Positions 9,120-20,347 are shown, numbered from the stretch's first letter. The stretch is DNA of 33,534 nucleotides from Butyriboletus loyo (GCA_038093515.1 JBBPSI010000253.1:1-33534); one strand, 5' to 3'. Program-made: numbers and translations. The notes: generated by a model from the letters alone, not told the origin.

Positions 9120-9554
9120 TCAGGGTTTCTTTACTTGATCTGGGAGATCAATGTGGCTGGTGGCCCAATCTATTACCGGGTTGGCTTCTCTTAACCACGG
9201 CAAGCCCAGGATCATGTTTTCTTTTCCTATATTGAGGACTAGGAAGCTCCATTCCTCCTTGGTTTCTCCAATCCTGATGGAGATGGTGACCTTGTATTGT
9301 ATGACTCCTCCTTGGTTATTAGACCCGTCCACATTCTGCGCACAGAGTGGCTTGGGTAGCCGTTCCATCGGCAACCTCTTTCGCTTCACTAGATCTTGGT
9401 CTATGAAGCATCCGCTTGTGCCACTGTCCACCAGGGCGAATGTGTCGACAATTTGTCCCCCTTCATGCGCAAAAATTGACACAGGAACTCGAATAGATTG
9501 CACATGAGGGTTTGATAAAACTACAGGGGTGATTACATGGAGAGGCAAAGACAT
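9120..9554 (-). CDS. pol: Aspartic protease domain of gypsy-A
   Basis: The 144-residue segment contains the retropepsin active site TFALVDSGTSGCFID near residue 40 and, further on, the second conserved block ENMILGLPWLREANP with the usual (I/L)LG-x-PWL pattern. It is followed by DWATSHIDL, typical of the protease-RT linker in fungal gypsy elements. The stop at 9120 separates it from the RT segment. It may be a premature stop or mark a frame change. The Met start shown is only the first Met of an open segment of the polyprotein. Confidence 0.8.
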   Translation of the reverse strand: MSLPLHVITPVVLSNPHVQSIRVPVSIFAHEGGQIVDTFALVDSGTSGCFIDQDLVKRKRLPMERLPKPLCAQNVDGSNNQGGVIQYKVTISIRIGETKEEWSFLVLNIGKENMILGLPWLREANPVIDWATSHIDLPDQVKKP

Positions 9555-9571
9555 CGAAACTTCCCTCTCTT

Positions 9572-9940
9572 CTAAAAATCCTTAGGCCAGGCTTTGGCCA
9601 CTACTCCTGTTGCAATGGGCAACTTTTCTTCTTCATCATTGAAGCAAGCCTTGAGTACGTTCAGGACATCATCCTGCTGGGTGCCTCGACCCTTCAACTC
9701 AGACAAGTAGTCAATGAGTGGGGAGGTCTTTGGTTTGGGGGGTGTGATGATGGTGGCACATGTGCACTGGGGGTTATGAGGAGGACAAGGAGGAGGCAGA
9801 CCATGAGGGTTCTGTCCATTGCGTGGGGGGCGGGGATGGTTGGTTGAGCAGCAGCTGACTTGGTGGCATATGAAGCACTTGTTCTGCTTCATGTACTCCA
9901 CATGTTGTACTGGAGTAAGTTGGATGGTGTCAACATCCAT
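9572..9940 (-). pseudogene. gag: gag C-terminal part of gypsy-A with degenerate zinc knuckle
   Basis: MDVDTIQLTPVQHVEYMKQN followed by CFICHQVSCCSTNH is the usual end of a chromovirus gag: a conserved 'MDVDxIQL' block then a zinc-knuckle-like cluster. The spacing and identity of the Cys/His residues are not a clean CX2CX4HX4C, so nucleic-acid binding is doubtful. It is one frame away from the main gag ORF, which passes out of frame near 9950. The two make a single gag with a single-base shift. Confidence 0.72.
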
Positions 9941-10794
9941 GGCATTTGGGTCCTGTGGCTGGACAAGGGTTTGGACAAGGAGGAGAAGGTAGGGATGTAT
10001 TGTTTCCCTGCATGGAGGTCGTCAATCCTCTTGTGCTGCACATGGAAGGCTGAGGCTTTGTCAGCCCAGGCATGGAGGGTGGTGGGGACTTTCTCGCAAG
10101 AAAGGACTGCTTCTGTGAGGCAGGGGTCGAGACCACAAATGAACCACTCTATTAACACCTTCTCATCAGAGATCCCTGACTTGGCTGCGAGGAGCTGGAA
10201 CTCCGTGATGTAGGTATTATAGCTGCCCTTGCGGTTGTTCTTGTTCTGGGTGAGGTTTTCCAGATCAATGCAGGCACTTTCCCCTACGTCAAAGGGGTGG
10301 AAGACTCTTTCAAAGTCCTTGCAGACCGTTTTGAATTCTTTTTGGAGCTCTGTGGGGTGTCCATCCAGGTTGAGGCTCATCCAGCCTTTGGAGAACGTCT
10401 TTCCTTTCCCTTCACTCATCTTGGTGAGGAGGGTGCTGATCTTTGACTTATCATCAGGGAATGCAGTGGGATTCATTTCAAAGTATGTCTGCATGGTGAG
10501 GAGCCATCGGGAGGCATCCTCGTTCAACCCAGAGAAGTCCTTGGGGATGGTGTTTTTTCTTTCACTGGACATGTTGTCATCGTCGTCAAGGGGGAATGTG
10601 GGGGAGTAGTATGGTGGAGACGGGGGACAGGAGATGTGAGGGGTTCTGTCAAGGTAGTTGCTGTTATAAGCACTGTCATCATTGTCAGAGGGGTGCTCAG
10701 ATCCTTGCCCTAGACCCTGGTCCTCAGGTTGATAAGAGGGTTGTGGGTCGGGCTGGGGCTGAGGGTCTGGTTGAGCAGGGGAGCTAGGCGGCAA
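9889..10794 (-). CDS. gag: gag main part of gypsy-A (capsid region)
   Basis: This 301-residue frame has a Pro/Gln/Asp-rich N terminus and then the retrotransposon gag fold. NTIPKDFSGLNEDASRWLLT begins it, with AFPDDKSKISTLLTKMSEG and the central W and YITEFQLLAAKSGISDE blocks following. It functions as capsid precursor. The last ~20 residues (after HRTQMP) are out of frame, and the true continuation is the adjacent frame at 9572-9940. The Met at 10794 is the first good start; an in-frame alternative near MSSERKN would drop the low-complexity leader. Confidence 0.82.
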   Translation of the reverse strand: MPPSSPAQPDPQPQPDPQPSYQPEDQGLGQGSEHPSDNDDSAYNSNYLDRTPHISCPPSPPYYSPTFPLDDDDNMSSERKNTIPKDFSGLNEDASRWLLTMQTYFEMNPTAFPDDKSKISTLLTKMSEGKGKTFSKGWMSLNLDGHPTELQKEFKTVCKDFERVFHPFDVGESACIDLENLTQNKNNRKGSYNTYITEFQLLAAKSGISDEKVLIEWFICGLDPCLTEAVLSCEKVPTTLHAWADKASAFHVQHKRIDDLHAGKQYIPTFSSLSKPLSSHRTQMPWMLTPSNLLQYNMWST

Positions 10795-10932
10795 TGGGTT
10801 GTCAACAATGATGGGTTCTGGTTTGGGGGATGGAACATGGAATGAGCAACCAACATGTCTTGAACGTGGGGTGGTAATGGTGGGTGAGAGGGGAGGGTGG
10901 CTTTACTGCTGAGAAGCAGAAGCAAGGTGAAG

Positions 10933-10942
10933 ATCTAGTTCT
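10933..10942 (-). promoter_or_regulatory. Self-priming primer-binding site of gypsy-A
   Basis: On the sense (minus) strand AGAACTAGAT starts 2 nt after the LTR end. It is the perfect complement of ATCTAGTTCT, which lies in the same LTR (11097-11106) exactly 25 nt downstream of the TATA box, where transcription should start. This arrangement matches the self-primed reverse transcription described for Tf1/sushi-type elements. Confidence 0.72.
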
Positions 10943-10944
10943 TT

Positions 10945-11371
10945 TGTTATGCTGGTGCGCTAACAACTAGAACACTAGGTGGCACTCTGGAGTAGCCGCA
11001 GGACTCAGGAGATGATTCTCGGATGGTTCTCAGACTATGTCTTAGTGTGCACACTAAGAGTCTGGAGTGAAGCTAATTGCTAGCAGATTACTGCATAGAA
11101 CTAGATAAAGTACATCTGTACAGAGGGTGGGTTTATATACTACAAGGGTCTGCGCACAGACCATGTCCCCAATTGGGTTGCAAGAGTCATAAAGACAAAT
11201 GAGGAAGGAATACTCTAGAAGCTTCTTGAGTATGAAAGAAATAGTGTCTGTGTGTGGGAAGAGATGACTAATCAGAACGGTTCATACCGTTCAAAGGGAA
11301 CTAGCAAAATGCTAGGAGAAACTAGTAGTCCAAATGGTAATGGAGAGAAAAAGTAGACCACTACTGTAACA
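10945..11371 (-). repeat. 5' LTR of gypsy-A
   Basis: This 427-bp minus-oriented LTR begins TGTTACAG and ends CATAACA. TATA (TATATAAA in sense) is at 11132-11139, the box GGTCTGTGCGCA at 11151-11162 and a hairpin CTTAGTG/CACTAAG at 11041-11058. The LTR abuts a truncated LTR-B at 11372. The target duplication cannot be checked because the 3' LTR is lost. Confidence 0.92.
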
Positions 11372-11834
11372 AGTGGTTTACTACAAGTTGCAGTGCTACA
11401 CAAAGCACTGGCAAAGGTTTATAGAGTTTAGCAAGACCTTAGTCCCTCAAATGTTTCCAGCAATCAAGACAAGTGGTTAAAGCTAAGGGATCTTAGCCTA
11501 AACCACAAGCCTTTATATATTGTACAAGATGGCACACAGACCAAGCTGCACAGGTGCACAGACCTAGCTGTGCATGTGATAAACTACTATACATGGTTAG
11601 ATTAAGAAGCCAACAGCGATCAAAAAGAAGAGAAGTAAACAGAGATTAAATACATGAGGTATGATGTCATAGTCTAGACTGATGATGTCATGAGCTGTTC
11701 TGGACCATTATGTCATAGGCTCTGTCTAGATTCTGATCACATGTATTATCCCATGATCACATGCACTGGGTCACATGATCTTTGAAAGTGAAAGGATGAG
11801 TCCAAAAGCATGGAAATAATATAGTATTATAACA
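11372..11834 (-). repeat. LTR-B copy a, truncated and diverged
   Basis: It aligns with LTR-B copies at 12783-13305 and 16660-17202 but lacks the last ~60 bp of the sense LTR, at the point where gypsy-A begins. The sense start TGTTATAAT is at 11834. CpG sites have decayed: both CACGTG boxes now read CACATG. The palindrome at 11473-11506 is preserved with paired changes. It lies in the 3' tail of gypsy-1 copy I. Confidence 0.85.
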
Positions 11835-11899
11835 GGAAGAGGCTCATTGCAACATATAGAATAAGAACATGGAGTATTGAATTCTTGGGAATATAACTT

Positions 11900-12782
11900 G
11901 ATTTTAATGTGAGGACCATGAATTGCATTTGGATGAGAATGGTGAAACTGTTTGATCAATTCCTAAGTGTTTTTTAATTCTCATACTAGTAACCATTTGC
12001 ATTTCCCCCAAGGAAAACCTTTCCAGTGAACTAGATACTCAGCTCTTCCTTGACATTCCTTGGAATCTATAATAGAATTGATTTTGTGTTCTGGCATTCC
12101 TTCTATGTCAATTTGTGGCAGGGTAGGAGGAGGAGGTTGAAAAGAATTGAGCACCAATGAACAGAGAAAGAAGACACTCATTGAAAACAGGATGAATATT
12201 TTTCCATGTCAAAGGTAGTTTTAGCTGATATGTGACTTTTCTGACTTTCTTTTGAATTTCAAATGGGCCATAATGCTTATCATCAAGTTTTTTGGTCAGT
12301 TTATCCATTTGAATGTTCAATGTTTCTAACCAAACCTTATCTCCTACTTTATACTCCCTTTCTGGCCTAGTTCATTTGTTATAAAATCTTTTCATGTTAT
12401 CATTAGCTTGAATTAGCAAGGACTTAGCTTCTTCATGCATTTTTGACATGATTTCTACAAATTCCTTGACAGAATCATTTCAGACTTCTTGACAACTACT
12501 AGTGCCAATCTCTGGATCTTGACCATAAACCAATTGTTATTGTATGAAAATTCACTTAATGCAAGCCATTCAGGCCACCTGTCCTGTCAGTGGTTGGTAT
12601 AGATCTGGAGATATTGTTCAATCTCTCAATTTATTTGTTCTGTTTGTCTATCTGTTTGGGGATGAAATGCCATGCTGGAATTTCTAGCAGTGAATAGAGA
12701 TTCTGCATAAAATGCAAAACAAAATTGGATCCCCTATCACTGATTACTTTTTGAGGCATTCTGTGGAGTTTGAAAACATTGT
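11900..12782 (-). pseudogene. pol: Integrase C-terminal half and chromodomain, gypsy-1 copy I
   Basis: It contains the chromodomain block EYLVHWKGFP (12000-12060), preceded by the integrase C-terminal block HYGPFEIQKKVRK and IHPVFNECLL. Frames shift between pieces and stops interrupt them. Upstream (12330-12782) the catalytic-core region is recognisable by alignment with copy II but is too broken to translate. The chromodomain normally directs integration to modified chromatin; here the conserved third aromatic region is damaged (WGKCKWLLV then stop). It is split from its N-terminal half by a solo LTR-B. Confidence 0.82.
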
Positions 12783-13305
12783 TGTTGCGAAGGCAACGTG
12801 CAGTCGAATGCTAGCATGTAGTACCCTGCCACAGGCGGTCCAACGACAGTTGCTGCGCTACACAAAGCACAGGCAAGATGTGTGATCAAGGAGCTTCAAC
12901 TTAATCCTCAACTGTTGCCAGCGAATAGACAAGTGGTTAAAACTAGGGAATCCTAGTCTAACCACGAGCCTTTATATATTGTACAGAGATGCGCACAGAC
13001 CATGCTGTGCATGTGATGAACTACTATACATGGCTAGACTAAAGAAGAGAAGCGCAACGGTGATTAACCACACGAGGCGTGGGGATCAAAAAGAAGAGAA
13101 GTAAACGGAGATTAAATACATGTGTTGTGACATCATAGAGTCTAGGCCAGGTCTAGGCCATGACATCATATGCTTAGTCAGCAGGAGATCACATGTAAGT
13201 TCTCATGATCACGTGCGCTATGTCACGTGACCTTTGAAAGTGAAGTTGAAGCAAAACGACCAAGTCCAAGATGAAAGTGTATGAATAAATGTTATGATTA
13301 TAACA
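12783..13305 (-). repeat. Solo LTR-B copy b, in integrase of gypsy-1 copy I
   Basis: The 523-bp LTR is flanked by the perfect 5-bp duplication ATTGT (12778-12782 and 13306-13310). Read on the minus strand, the sense direction, it starts TGTTATAATC and ends CGCAACA. It has two CACGTG boxes, CRE-like TGACATCA sites, a GGTCTGTGCGCA box (12990-13001 on the opposite strand) and TATATAAA. A palindrome lies at 12933-12965. Confidence 0.93.
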
Positions 13306-14110
13306 ATTGTCTTGGAAAAGATGTGCAATTCCTTCTGATGTGACAGTCATGTGAGTGGGAATAACTTTGATCATTTTTGAGAATGATCTACGACCACCAA
13401 TATTGTGTCAAATCTTTGCACATCCAGTAAGAGTCTGACTAAATCCACAGAAATGATCTTCCAAGGTCCTTTGGGAATTTGGTTCAGGTAAAGAGGAGCA
13501 GTGACCTTTTGATTTCATACTTTTGTCTGTTGACAAACTTCACATCCCAATATGTAGCTTTTTATATTGTGAGCAATATTTGGCCACCAGTATTTTTGTT
13601 TGATAAACTCCTTGGTGTGTTGAGTACCAGGGTGTCCTGCCATTATTGTGTTGTGATGTTCCCAAATAATCCATTCCCTTAAGTGTTGTTTTTTAAGCAT
13701 GTAAAGTCTCCCATTCCATTGTAGAATTCCTTCATCTAATGTCCACTCTTTTAGTTTCTTTTCCAAACCTACTAAAGTTGATATTTTTGTGATTTCATGA
13801 TTTCAGATTTGATAGTTTCAGGAAAAGATGAGATGTAGTTTGAAATTTGGAATTCCAATTCTTGTTTTATAATTTCTGGGAAAATTACAGAACAATTAGA
13901 GAGTTCAAAATTTGGGTCAAAGACCTAGAATAGGTGATCTTTGAGAAGGATGATTGATTTGTTGTCATTCACCTCCCTCTTGTGGTCTGGTCTCCAGGAT
14001 AGACAATTGGCACAGTTCAATTTGCCTTGCTTGTGTGTGAAGATGAAATGATAATTAGCTAGTTTGTTCACCCAGCATACTTGATGATAATTAAGGTCCT
14101 GTGGCTTTCA
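13306..14110 (-). pseudogene. pol: Integrase N-terminal half, gypsy-1 copy I
   Basis: The open stretch 13515-13766 shows the zinc-binding integrase N-terminal domain: the HHNTIMAGHPGTQHTKE block supplies the histidines and GCEVCQQTK the cysteine pair, with YWWPNI between them. It aligns with copy II 26400-26700. The start of the core domain continues to 13306, where LTR-B interrupts. Stops upstream and downstream show it is dead. Confidence 0.83.
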
Positions 14111-15132
14111 GAAATATGTCAGGTTTTTATGATCTGACTCAATAAGAACCTCCTCCATGAGATAATGATACCATTCATGAAGATATTCAACCATTGTGAG
14201 GAGTTTCAAATCATATATTTCATAATTCCATTCTATTCCATTGCAGGTGCAAGTGCTTTTGGGATAAGATACCCCCAATTCCAGTACCCGATGTGTCTGC
14301 TTCAACAATAAATTTGCCATCATCAGTTGCTAAAGCAAGAACTGGGGCAGAGTTTTTGAGAGATGTAAATGCTAGCTCTTGTTCTTCTGCCCATTTCCAG
14401 TCTACATTTCCCATTAACTTAGTTAGAGCTTTTTCTTTCATGCTAAAACCTTCTATAAATCTGTGATAAAAATTTAAAAGCCCCCAAAATAATTGGAGTT
14501 CTTTTTTGTTTGATGGGACTGGCCATTCAGCTATTGCTTTTACTTTGACCAGGTCCATTTTTGCAGTCCCATGACCTACAATGAGTCTGAGGTATTCAGT
14601 TTCCTTGGTCTCAAATTTGCATTTTGAGGGTTTCAAAAATTTTCCATAGAATTTCTAACACTTCCTTCTCAATTTGATGATGTTCTTCAATATCTGCAGT
14701 AAAGATCATGATATCATCAATACAGATAACAACTTTTCCCTTATTGATCAATTTGCAGAAGATCATATTCATTATCATTTGAAACATTGCTGGGAAGTTC
14801 ATAAGACATAAGAACATCATTAGAGCTTTGTAAAGATCCCTGTTAGTGCAGAATGCTACTCTCCATTTGTCTCCGTCTTTGATTCTGACAGTATTGTATC
14901 CCCAATGTACATCCAATTTTGTGAAGTACTTTGCTCCTTTCAGTTTGTTGGTCAGTTCATGGATCAAAGAGAGTGGGTACAAATTCTTGATGGTGATATT
15001 ATTGAGCTTTCTATGATCCTGTACTGGCCTTAATTGTCTGTCTTTCTTTTTGATAAAGAAGAAGGTGGAAGCAAAAGGGGATTTGAATCTAATACATCTG
15101 GACTGTAGATTCTCTTTGAGGAAAACATCTAA
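14108..15132 (-). pseudogene. pol: Reverse transcriptase and RNase H, gypsy-1 copy I
   Basis: Readable pieces are 14611-14982 ([20 protein letters not shown] to the catalytic IDDIMIF), 14220-14636 (thumb/connection LQLFWGLLNFYHRFIEGFS and the start of RNase H) and 14108-14323. The catalytic box is CIDD where copy II has YIDD. Several arginines of the family have become Trp or Cys here, as expected from CpG decay of CGN codons. Frameshifts separate the pieces. Confidence 0.86.
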
Positions 15133-15789
15133 TTATTTTTGCTCATCAGGTAATAGGTTGTATATTTTACAATTGACAATGTGTTCCCCCAAGGTAAATT
15201 TGATTGCATGATCCCATGGTTTTCTAGGGGATAACTCATTGAAGTTTCCTTTGTCAAACACCAACTTGAATTTGTGATAATGAGCAGGGATGATTTTCTC
15301 AAACATTTTTTCCTCCTTTTTGGTTATGACTTCAGTAGCCAACTCTGTAGACTTTGTGATGTGCAAGTATGAATCACAATCCAATTGAAAGATTCTATCA
15401 CCATCTCCAATTGGTTTTTTGTTATCGTCATCTTCTGTTGGAATCAATTGTGGAATCAGGTAACAGTTCAATTCACATTCAAATTCCAACATACCTTCTT
15501 GCCAATCAATCTGAGGGTTGTGTTTCTTTAACCACTCATGACCAATAAACAAGTCAGTTTTGCCTAGATCTGTCACTCCAAATAATATCTTTTTGGAGTG
15601 TTCACCAATTTTCATTTGTAGGGTAACATAGTTGGTGATTTTTCTGTTGGCATTCATCATGTCATTGGTGTTGTAAACAGATATAGAACAAGGAAGAGAT
15701 TTGGTGTTGATTCCTTTTGCTTTTATGAAACTAGAGCTTATTGATAAATCAGTACACCTGCTATCTATTAAAGTGATGACTTTGAACAT
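15133..15789 (-). pseudogene. pol: Protease region, gypsy-1 copy I
   Basis: This 218-codon open stretch aligns residue by residue with the protease of copy II. The active site reads TLIDSRCTD where copy II has TLIDSGCTG, so the catalytic Asp-Ser-Gly triplet is broken. ILFGVTDLGKTDLFIGHEWL is the flap and second conserved block. The C-terminal part leads into RT (PWDHAIKFTLGEHIV). Confidence 0.85.
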
Positions 15790-16012
15790 TCAATTGTTAT
15801 CTGTCATTATTAATTGTACTGGTACTTCAAGATTATTTTTTGTTGAATTGCCTCTAATGAAATTTTGCTCCTGTTGAAGTTCTGCAATTGTAGCTCAAGC
15901 TGTGTCATCATCCATTGTTTTTAGATCTTCTATTAGAGATTCTGAGATTTCATTTGTGTAGGATTTGTCAATGAATATTTTAAGATGCTGCTTCAGGATT
16001 TCAGAATCCTGC
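15790..16012 (-). pseudogene. Protease upstream spacer, gypsy-1 copy I
   Basis: This stretch aligns with copy II near 29290-29510 (blocks matching DSETIKQRLETFVDKS and TIAELRQE). It carries stops. It ends at the copia-B insertion, and the matching upstream part resumes at 20376. Confidence 0.75.
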
Positions 16013-16017
16013 TGACA

Positions 16018-16659
16018 AACCACTTCTTGCATCAGCATATCCATGGAATCCATTTGTACTTGTAGTATTTCGAGTATATGTTATCCCTAATTCTTTGGTC
16101 CCTTTTAGATAATGAAGTACTCGCTTTGCTGTGCTCCAATGTGTTAAATCTGGATTATTATTGAATACGCATAATTTATTGATAGCATATGCTATATCGG
16201 GACGTGTACCAATTGCAGCATACATCAATGATCCCATTAGTGATGCATAGTTACTGCTTATAGCCAGTGTATCATCGTGTGAATTTTTAGATTCAAGCTT
16301 TACATTTGGATCGAGCGGTATTTTAACAGGATTGGCATCTTGCAAGCCATATCTCTCTAGGATGCTCTCTATGTATTTTGTTTGTTTAATATTCAGGGTC
16401 CCATTTGACCTATCTCAAGTGATTTCTATACCAATGAGTTTACTCGGTTCACCCAAATCAGTTATCTCGAAGAGATTACCTAAGGATGTCTTTAAAACAT
16501 CCATTTGATCTTTTCAGCTAGTGAAGAGTAGTAAATTGTCTACCCATACAGTAATAATTTCAATTCCATTTGTCTTTCTGATGTAGACGCATGGATCACT
16601 GTTCAAGCACGTGAATCCAATACTTTGTAGCTTAGTATCTAATTTATGATTCCATTTGC
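16018..16659 (-). pseudogene. pol: Reverse transcriptase C-terminal part and RNase H, copia-B
   Basis: Pieces at 16514-16741 and 16001-16345 carry the copia RT blocks WNHKLDTKLQ and GFTCLNSDPCVY, and the catalytic block as VWVDNLLLF. The usual YVDD reads WVDN, so the second catalytic Asp is Asn, consistent with a GAT-to-AAT change. The RNase H leader SLMYAAIGTRPDIAYAINKL is clear. RNase H ends after GFHGYADA, where gypsy-1 sequence starts. Confidence 0.86.
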
Positions 16660-17202
16660 TGTTACACAAGCAATGCACGGTTGAATGCCAGTATGAATAC
16701 TCTTTCACAAGCGGTCCAACGACAGTTGCAGGTCTACACAAAGACCTGGCAAGATGTAATCAAGGAGTTCTAGCTTAGCCCTCAACTGTTGCCAGTGAAT
16801 AGACAAGTGGTTAAAACTAGGGAATCCTAGTCAAACCACAAGCCTTTATATATTGTACAGAGATGCACACAGACCAAGCTGTGCATGAGATGAAATACTA
16901 TACATGGCTAGACTACAGGGTCAACAGGGATCATAAAGAAGAGAAGCGCAATGGTGATTAACCACACGAGGCGCGGTGATCAAAAAGGAAGAGAACCAAA
17001 TGGGGATTAAATACATGTGTTGTGACATCATAGAGTCTAGGCTTGGTCTAGGCCATGACATCATATGCTTAGTCAGCAGGGGATCACATGTAAGTTCCCA
17101 CGATCATGTGCATCGAGTCACGTGACCTTTGAAAGTGAAAGTTGGTTCAAACAACTAAGTCCAAAGTTCAAAAGTGTACGAATAAATGTTATGATTATAA
17201 CA
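16660..17202 (-). repeat. Solo LTR-B copy c, in RT of copia-B
   Basis: The 543-bp LTR is flanked by TTTGC (16655-16659) and TTTGT (17203-17207), a 5-bp duplication with one C/T difference. The sense strand is minus, starting TGTTATAATC and ending TGTAACA. One CACGTG box is kept and the other has decayed to CATGTG. A palindrome lies at 16807-16839. Confidence 0.9.
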
Positions 17203-17925
17203 TTTGTGACCTGATTGTTTTATATGTCCTCTTTTAGGTCACTGTTCAGGTACGCCCCTTTTATGTCCATTTGTTGTATTTCCCAATCCTTGGCTACTGC
17301 AAGAGTGAGTATTGATCAGATTGTCTTGAGTCTTACTACCAGTGCAAATGTATCATTGTAATCCATGCCCAGAATTTGTGTAAATCCTCTAGCAACAAGT
17401 CTCACTTTATATTTTTGTAGTGAACCATCTTTATTATATTTTTGTGTGAAAACCCACTTATTTGTTATGGGCTTTCTATTTTTGGGCACATCAGTTAATT
17501 TCCATGTACCCATTTGTTTTAATGTAGCAAGTTCAGTTTGAACTGCCTTTTCCCATTTGGGCCAATCTGATGATTTCTTTGCTTCTGACAATGTATTTGG
17601 ATCATTTCCACCAAGGTTAGCAGTGTTGAAAGCCATATATATGCATGATCCTGAGTCAAATTCATCATTATCTGAATGTGACATATCATTGTCATCATTG
17701 TCGGAATCTTTAACCAAATCGGATATTTGGTCATGATTATCTGATTCACGATTATTCATTTCTTCAATCGCTTCTATTCTTTTTCTTTTTTCTTTTGAAC
17801 TTTGTTCATCATCATCTTGCTTTCTTTTATTATTGACAATTTTATCAGACTCCGTTTTGTCTAATGAAATTGTGTGATTCGTGTGATTCTCCCCCTCAAA
17901 CTGGCAGTCTGATGCCACAGGTGTG
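17203..17925 (-). pseudogene. pol: Reverse transcriptase N-terminal part, copia-B
   Basis: 17316-17918 encodes the integrase-RT linker (acidic, Asn/Asp-rich) and the RT start WPKWEKAVQTELATLKQMGT, with ARGFTQILGMDYNDTFA. A TGA then interrupts; WEIQQMDIKGAYLN follows. Between this block and KQSG, about 30 residues of the usual sequence are missing, with a frame change near 17215-17235. So a small deletion preceded or accompanied the LTR-B insertion. Confidence 0.85.
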
Positions 17926-18650
17926 GGAACAGTTATCGGAAAACAGTAATTCCGTGATACCTTAAGTGTATTCTTCTCACGATCATAATATGTGATTGCA
18001 CTGGGGCCATCCTAATGTCCCACAAAAATAAATAATTTTGAACAAGGCTCTAGTTTTGAAAGACCAGGCTCTTCATGGAGAATCCAAACAGGATGTCCAA
18101 ACTCTTGTATATGTGAGATATTGGGTCTAGTACTGTACCATTTTTGGTGTGGCGTCATATCGGTCAATGATCGCGTAAATGCTTGGTTCCCTATATAGGT
18201 GGCATGCTTCATAGCCTCAGGCCATAAGGTACCAGGCAGATTGTGTGCAAATAACATTGCACAACTTAATTCTATGACGGTACAATTCCATCGTTCCGCA
18301 ACGCCATTCTGCTCAGGTGTATATGGAGCAGACATATGTAGCTCCATACCCTTGTGTAAACACCAATCAAGCAAATATTTATTAACATATTCATGCCCAT
18401 TATCTGCATGTATGATCTTAGGTAATCAATAACTTTGGTGCTCAATATTTGTTAAATATTTTATTACTGCATTTGGCAGCTTGATCCTTACTTTTGAGAA
18501 AAGTAAGAGTCACTCATTGAGATGCATCATCGATGAAAGAAATATAATATTTGTATCCTTTGATGGATGGGATGCGAGCGGGTCCCCACACATCAGTATG
18601 TGTAAGCTCACCAGGTAATCATGACCCACGGCTTACCATTTTAGGCAATG
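17926..18650 (-). pseudogene. pol: Integrase core of copia-B
   Basis: 18012-18374 holds the second half of the core with APYTPEQNGVAERWNCTVIE, which includes the catalytic Glu, and the GHPVWIL and FIFVGH blocks. The first half (LTHTDVWGPARIPSIKGYKY) lies near 18540-18620 with several stops between. It represents a D,D,E integrase inactivated by multiple nonsense changes. Confidence 0.82.
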
Positions 18651-19270
18651 GTCACCTAGTTTGTTTTGATTGTATACATGCGTCACAATCAAATATTAAG
18701 GGGCTGTCAACAACAGAGAATCCATCAACAAGATTCTTTCTGTGTAGCTGTTTTAAACCAGTAATACTGATATGACTGAGATAGCGATGCCAATCTGCCC
18801 AAGTATAATCTTTCTTAATTTTGATAGCAACTTGAGCGCAATCTGTACATTCTGTAGTCGTGTGCAAATAATATAATCGTTTGTGAAGGGATCCAGTTAT
18901 CATTAATTATCCTTCTTCATCATATAATTGAATGGTATGATTGGCACATACTGTGCATCCCCCACCGGCATCGATATGCCCAAGTGATAATAAAATTTCC
19001 CACGCTTCGGGTATGCATAATGTATTACACAAATTTATGTGAACCAATCAGCTATCAACAGAACAGCAGATAATGATGGTCCCTTGTCCATAAGCAGCAA
19101 TGGGATGACCATCCAATCCTTGTACCATCCTTTTGGACGATGGAATGTAATCGAAGAATGCCTTGTGCTTATTACATATATGATTTGTTGTGCTGGAATC
19201 AGCGATCCATGAATAATCAGAAAATGTGACCTCTTCGGTCTCATCATTGACATTACTAGCTACAGTTACA
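18651..19270 (-). pseudogene. pol: Protease and pre-integrase zinc region of copia-B
   Basis: The protease active site reads SWIADSSTTNHIC, with Ser in place of the Gly of Asp-Ser-Gly (about 19195-19225). Downstream, 18652-18903 has the pre-integrase block WHRYLSHISITGLKQL and CDACIQSKQT. At least three stops interrupt the stretch. The order protease then integrase confirms the copia type. Confidence 0.83.
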
Positions 19271-20347
19271 AATTGTGAAAATGCTCATGGCAAATCCTCT
19301 GTTTCACTGTCCGAGTCCATCTCAGCTAATTTCGCATGTAACTGTGCCTTCTGACCCATTGATTTCTTATCACAGTCAGGCTTAAATGATGCAGCTTTCC
19401 CTTTCCCTTTCCCTTTATTCAGGGGGTTTTTCCAACAGTCTGCATCTGTATGTCCGAATTTGTCACATATGCCACATTTGGGTTTTCCTTTGAATCAGCA
19501 ATTTGCGGTAACATGATTATTATGGCCACAAATGGCACATAGGTGTGGCTTCCCTTTTTGGGAATGAGATGAATAAGCAAATGACTTCGTACCTCCTTTT
19601 TCAGCACAGCATTTATATTCTTTGCTCAGCAGGGAAATCAATTCTTATACAGTCATGCTAGTAGCATGCTGATTGCCTTGAGTACCTCCCTGATATCCTA
19701 AATAAGATGTAGTGAAAGCCTCCCAACTACGAGGAAGGGAAGCAACGAGGAGAGCTTTGAAAATGTCTTCATTGATCAGATAATCCGATAAGGCAAGTCA
19801 TTCTCGCATAGATCGCATCTCATAAAGATGTGCCGAAATGTCAGTATCTTTCTTCTTCAGCTTGGGTGCCATATAGCATGCATATTGTAGATAGCATAGA
19901 TTGAGTTCCCCTTGGCTCATGGATGACACGAAAGGCATTCTACATTTGTGCAGAAGTCGCACATCCACAAACATGTCTGATTTGATCATCTTTCACTGCT
20001 AGGAGTATATATTCTTGAGCAAGCATATCCCTGTTGCCCCATTCAGCTGCAGCAACGTGATTGTTCAGCTATGGCTCAGTTCCAGCAACGATGCCATATA
20101 CCCCTTTCCTTTTTAGGACAGCGGTCATGCACATCTCCCATGCAAGCCAATTACCTTCTTTCAACTTCTCGATTTTAGGAGATGACGAGGCATGACCAAA
20201 ATTATTTGTAGTCAGTACCATGGTTTGGCTAGTGGCTGGAGTGATTGCACCTTGAGTGCGTGATGTTGGTGTAATAGGGGGTGGAGGCAGAATAGCCAGT
20301 GGCGGCACTGATGGCGGTGATGGCATAGTAGACATAATATGTGGCAT
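19271..20347 (-). pseudogene. gag: gag of copia-B with two zinc knuckles
   Basis: It starts at Met 20347 with a Pro/Thr-rich leader, then KLKEGNWLAWEMCMTAVLKR, the copia gag signature. The middle (19640-20066) is broken by stops. Near 19430-19540 two tandem CCHC zinc knuckles are intact in spacing: CAICGHNNHVTANC and CGICDKFGHTDADC. These bind packaged RNA in retroelement nucleocapsids. Only about 25 bp separate the ATG from the edge of the element. Confidence 0.85.

Larger units (their letters stand above)
7941..11371 (-). mobile_element. gypsy-A: Ty3/gypsy retrotransposon, 3' half deleted
   Basis: On the minus strand it reads 5' LTR (10945-11371), self-priming site, gag, protease and reverse transcriptase, in Ty3/gypsy order. 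RT stops just before the catalytic YxDD block at the junction with copia-A. The rest of RT, RNase H, integrase and the 3' LTR are absent, so a deletion or unequal exchange joined two damaged elements. A solo LTR of its own family (7966-8387) interrupts RT. Frameshifts in gag and RT show it is dead. Confidence 0.9.

Noticed and set aside
7966..11371. Gypsy-A flanked by inverted LTRs as one composite element
   Set aside because: The left LTR is in the wrong orientation, has its own TGAGA duplication and splits the RT gene, so it is a later solo insertion.
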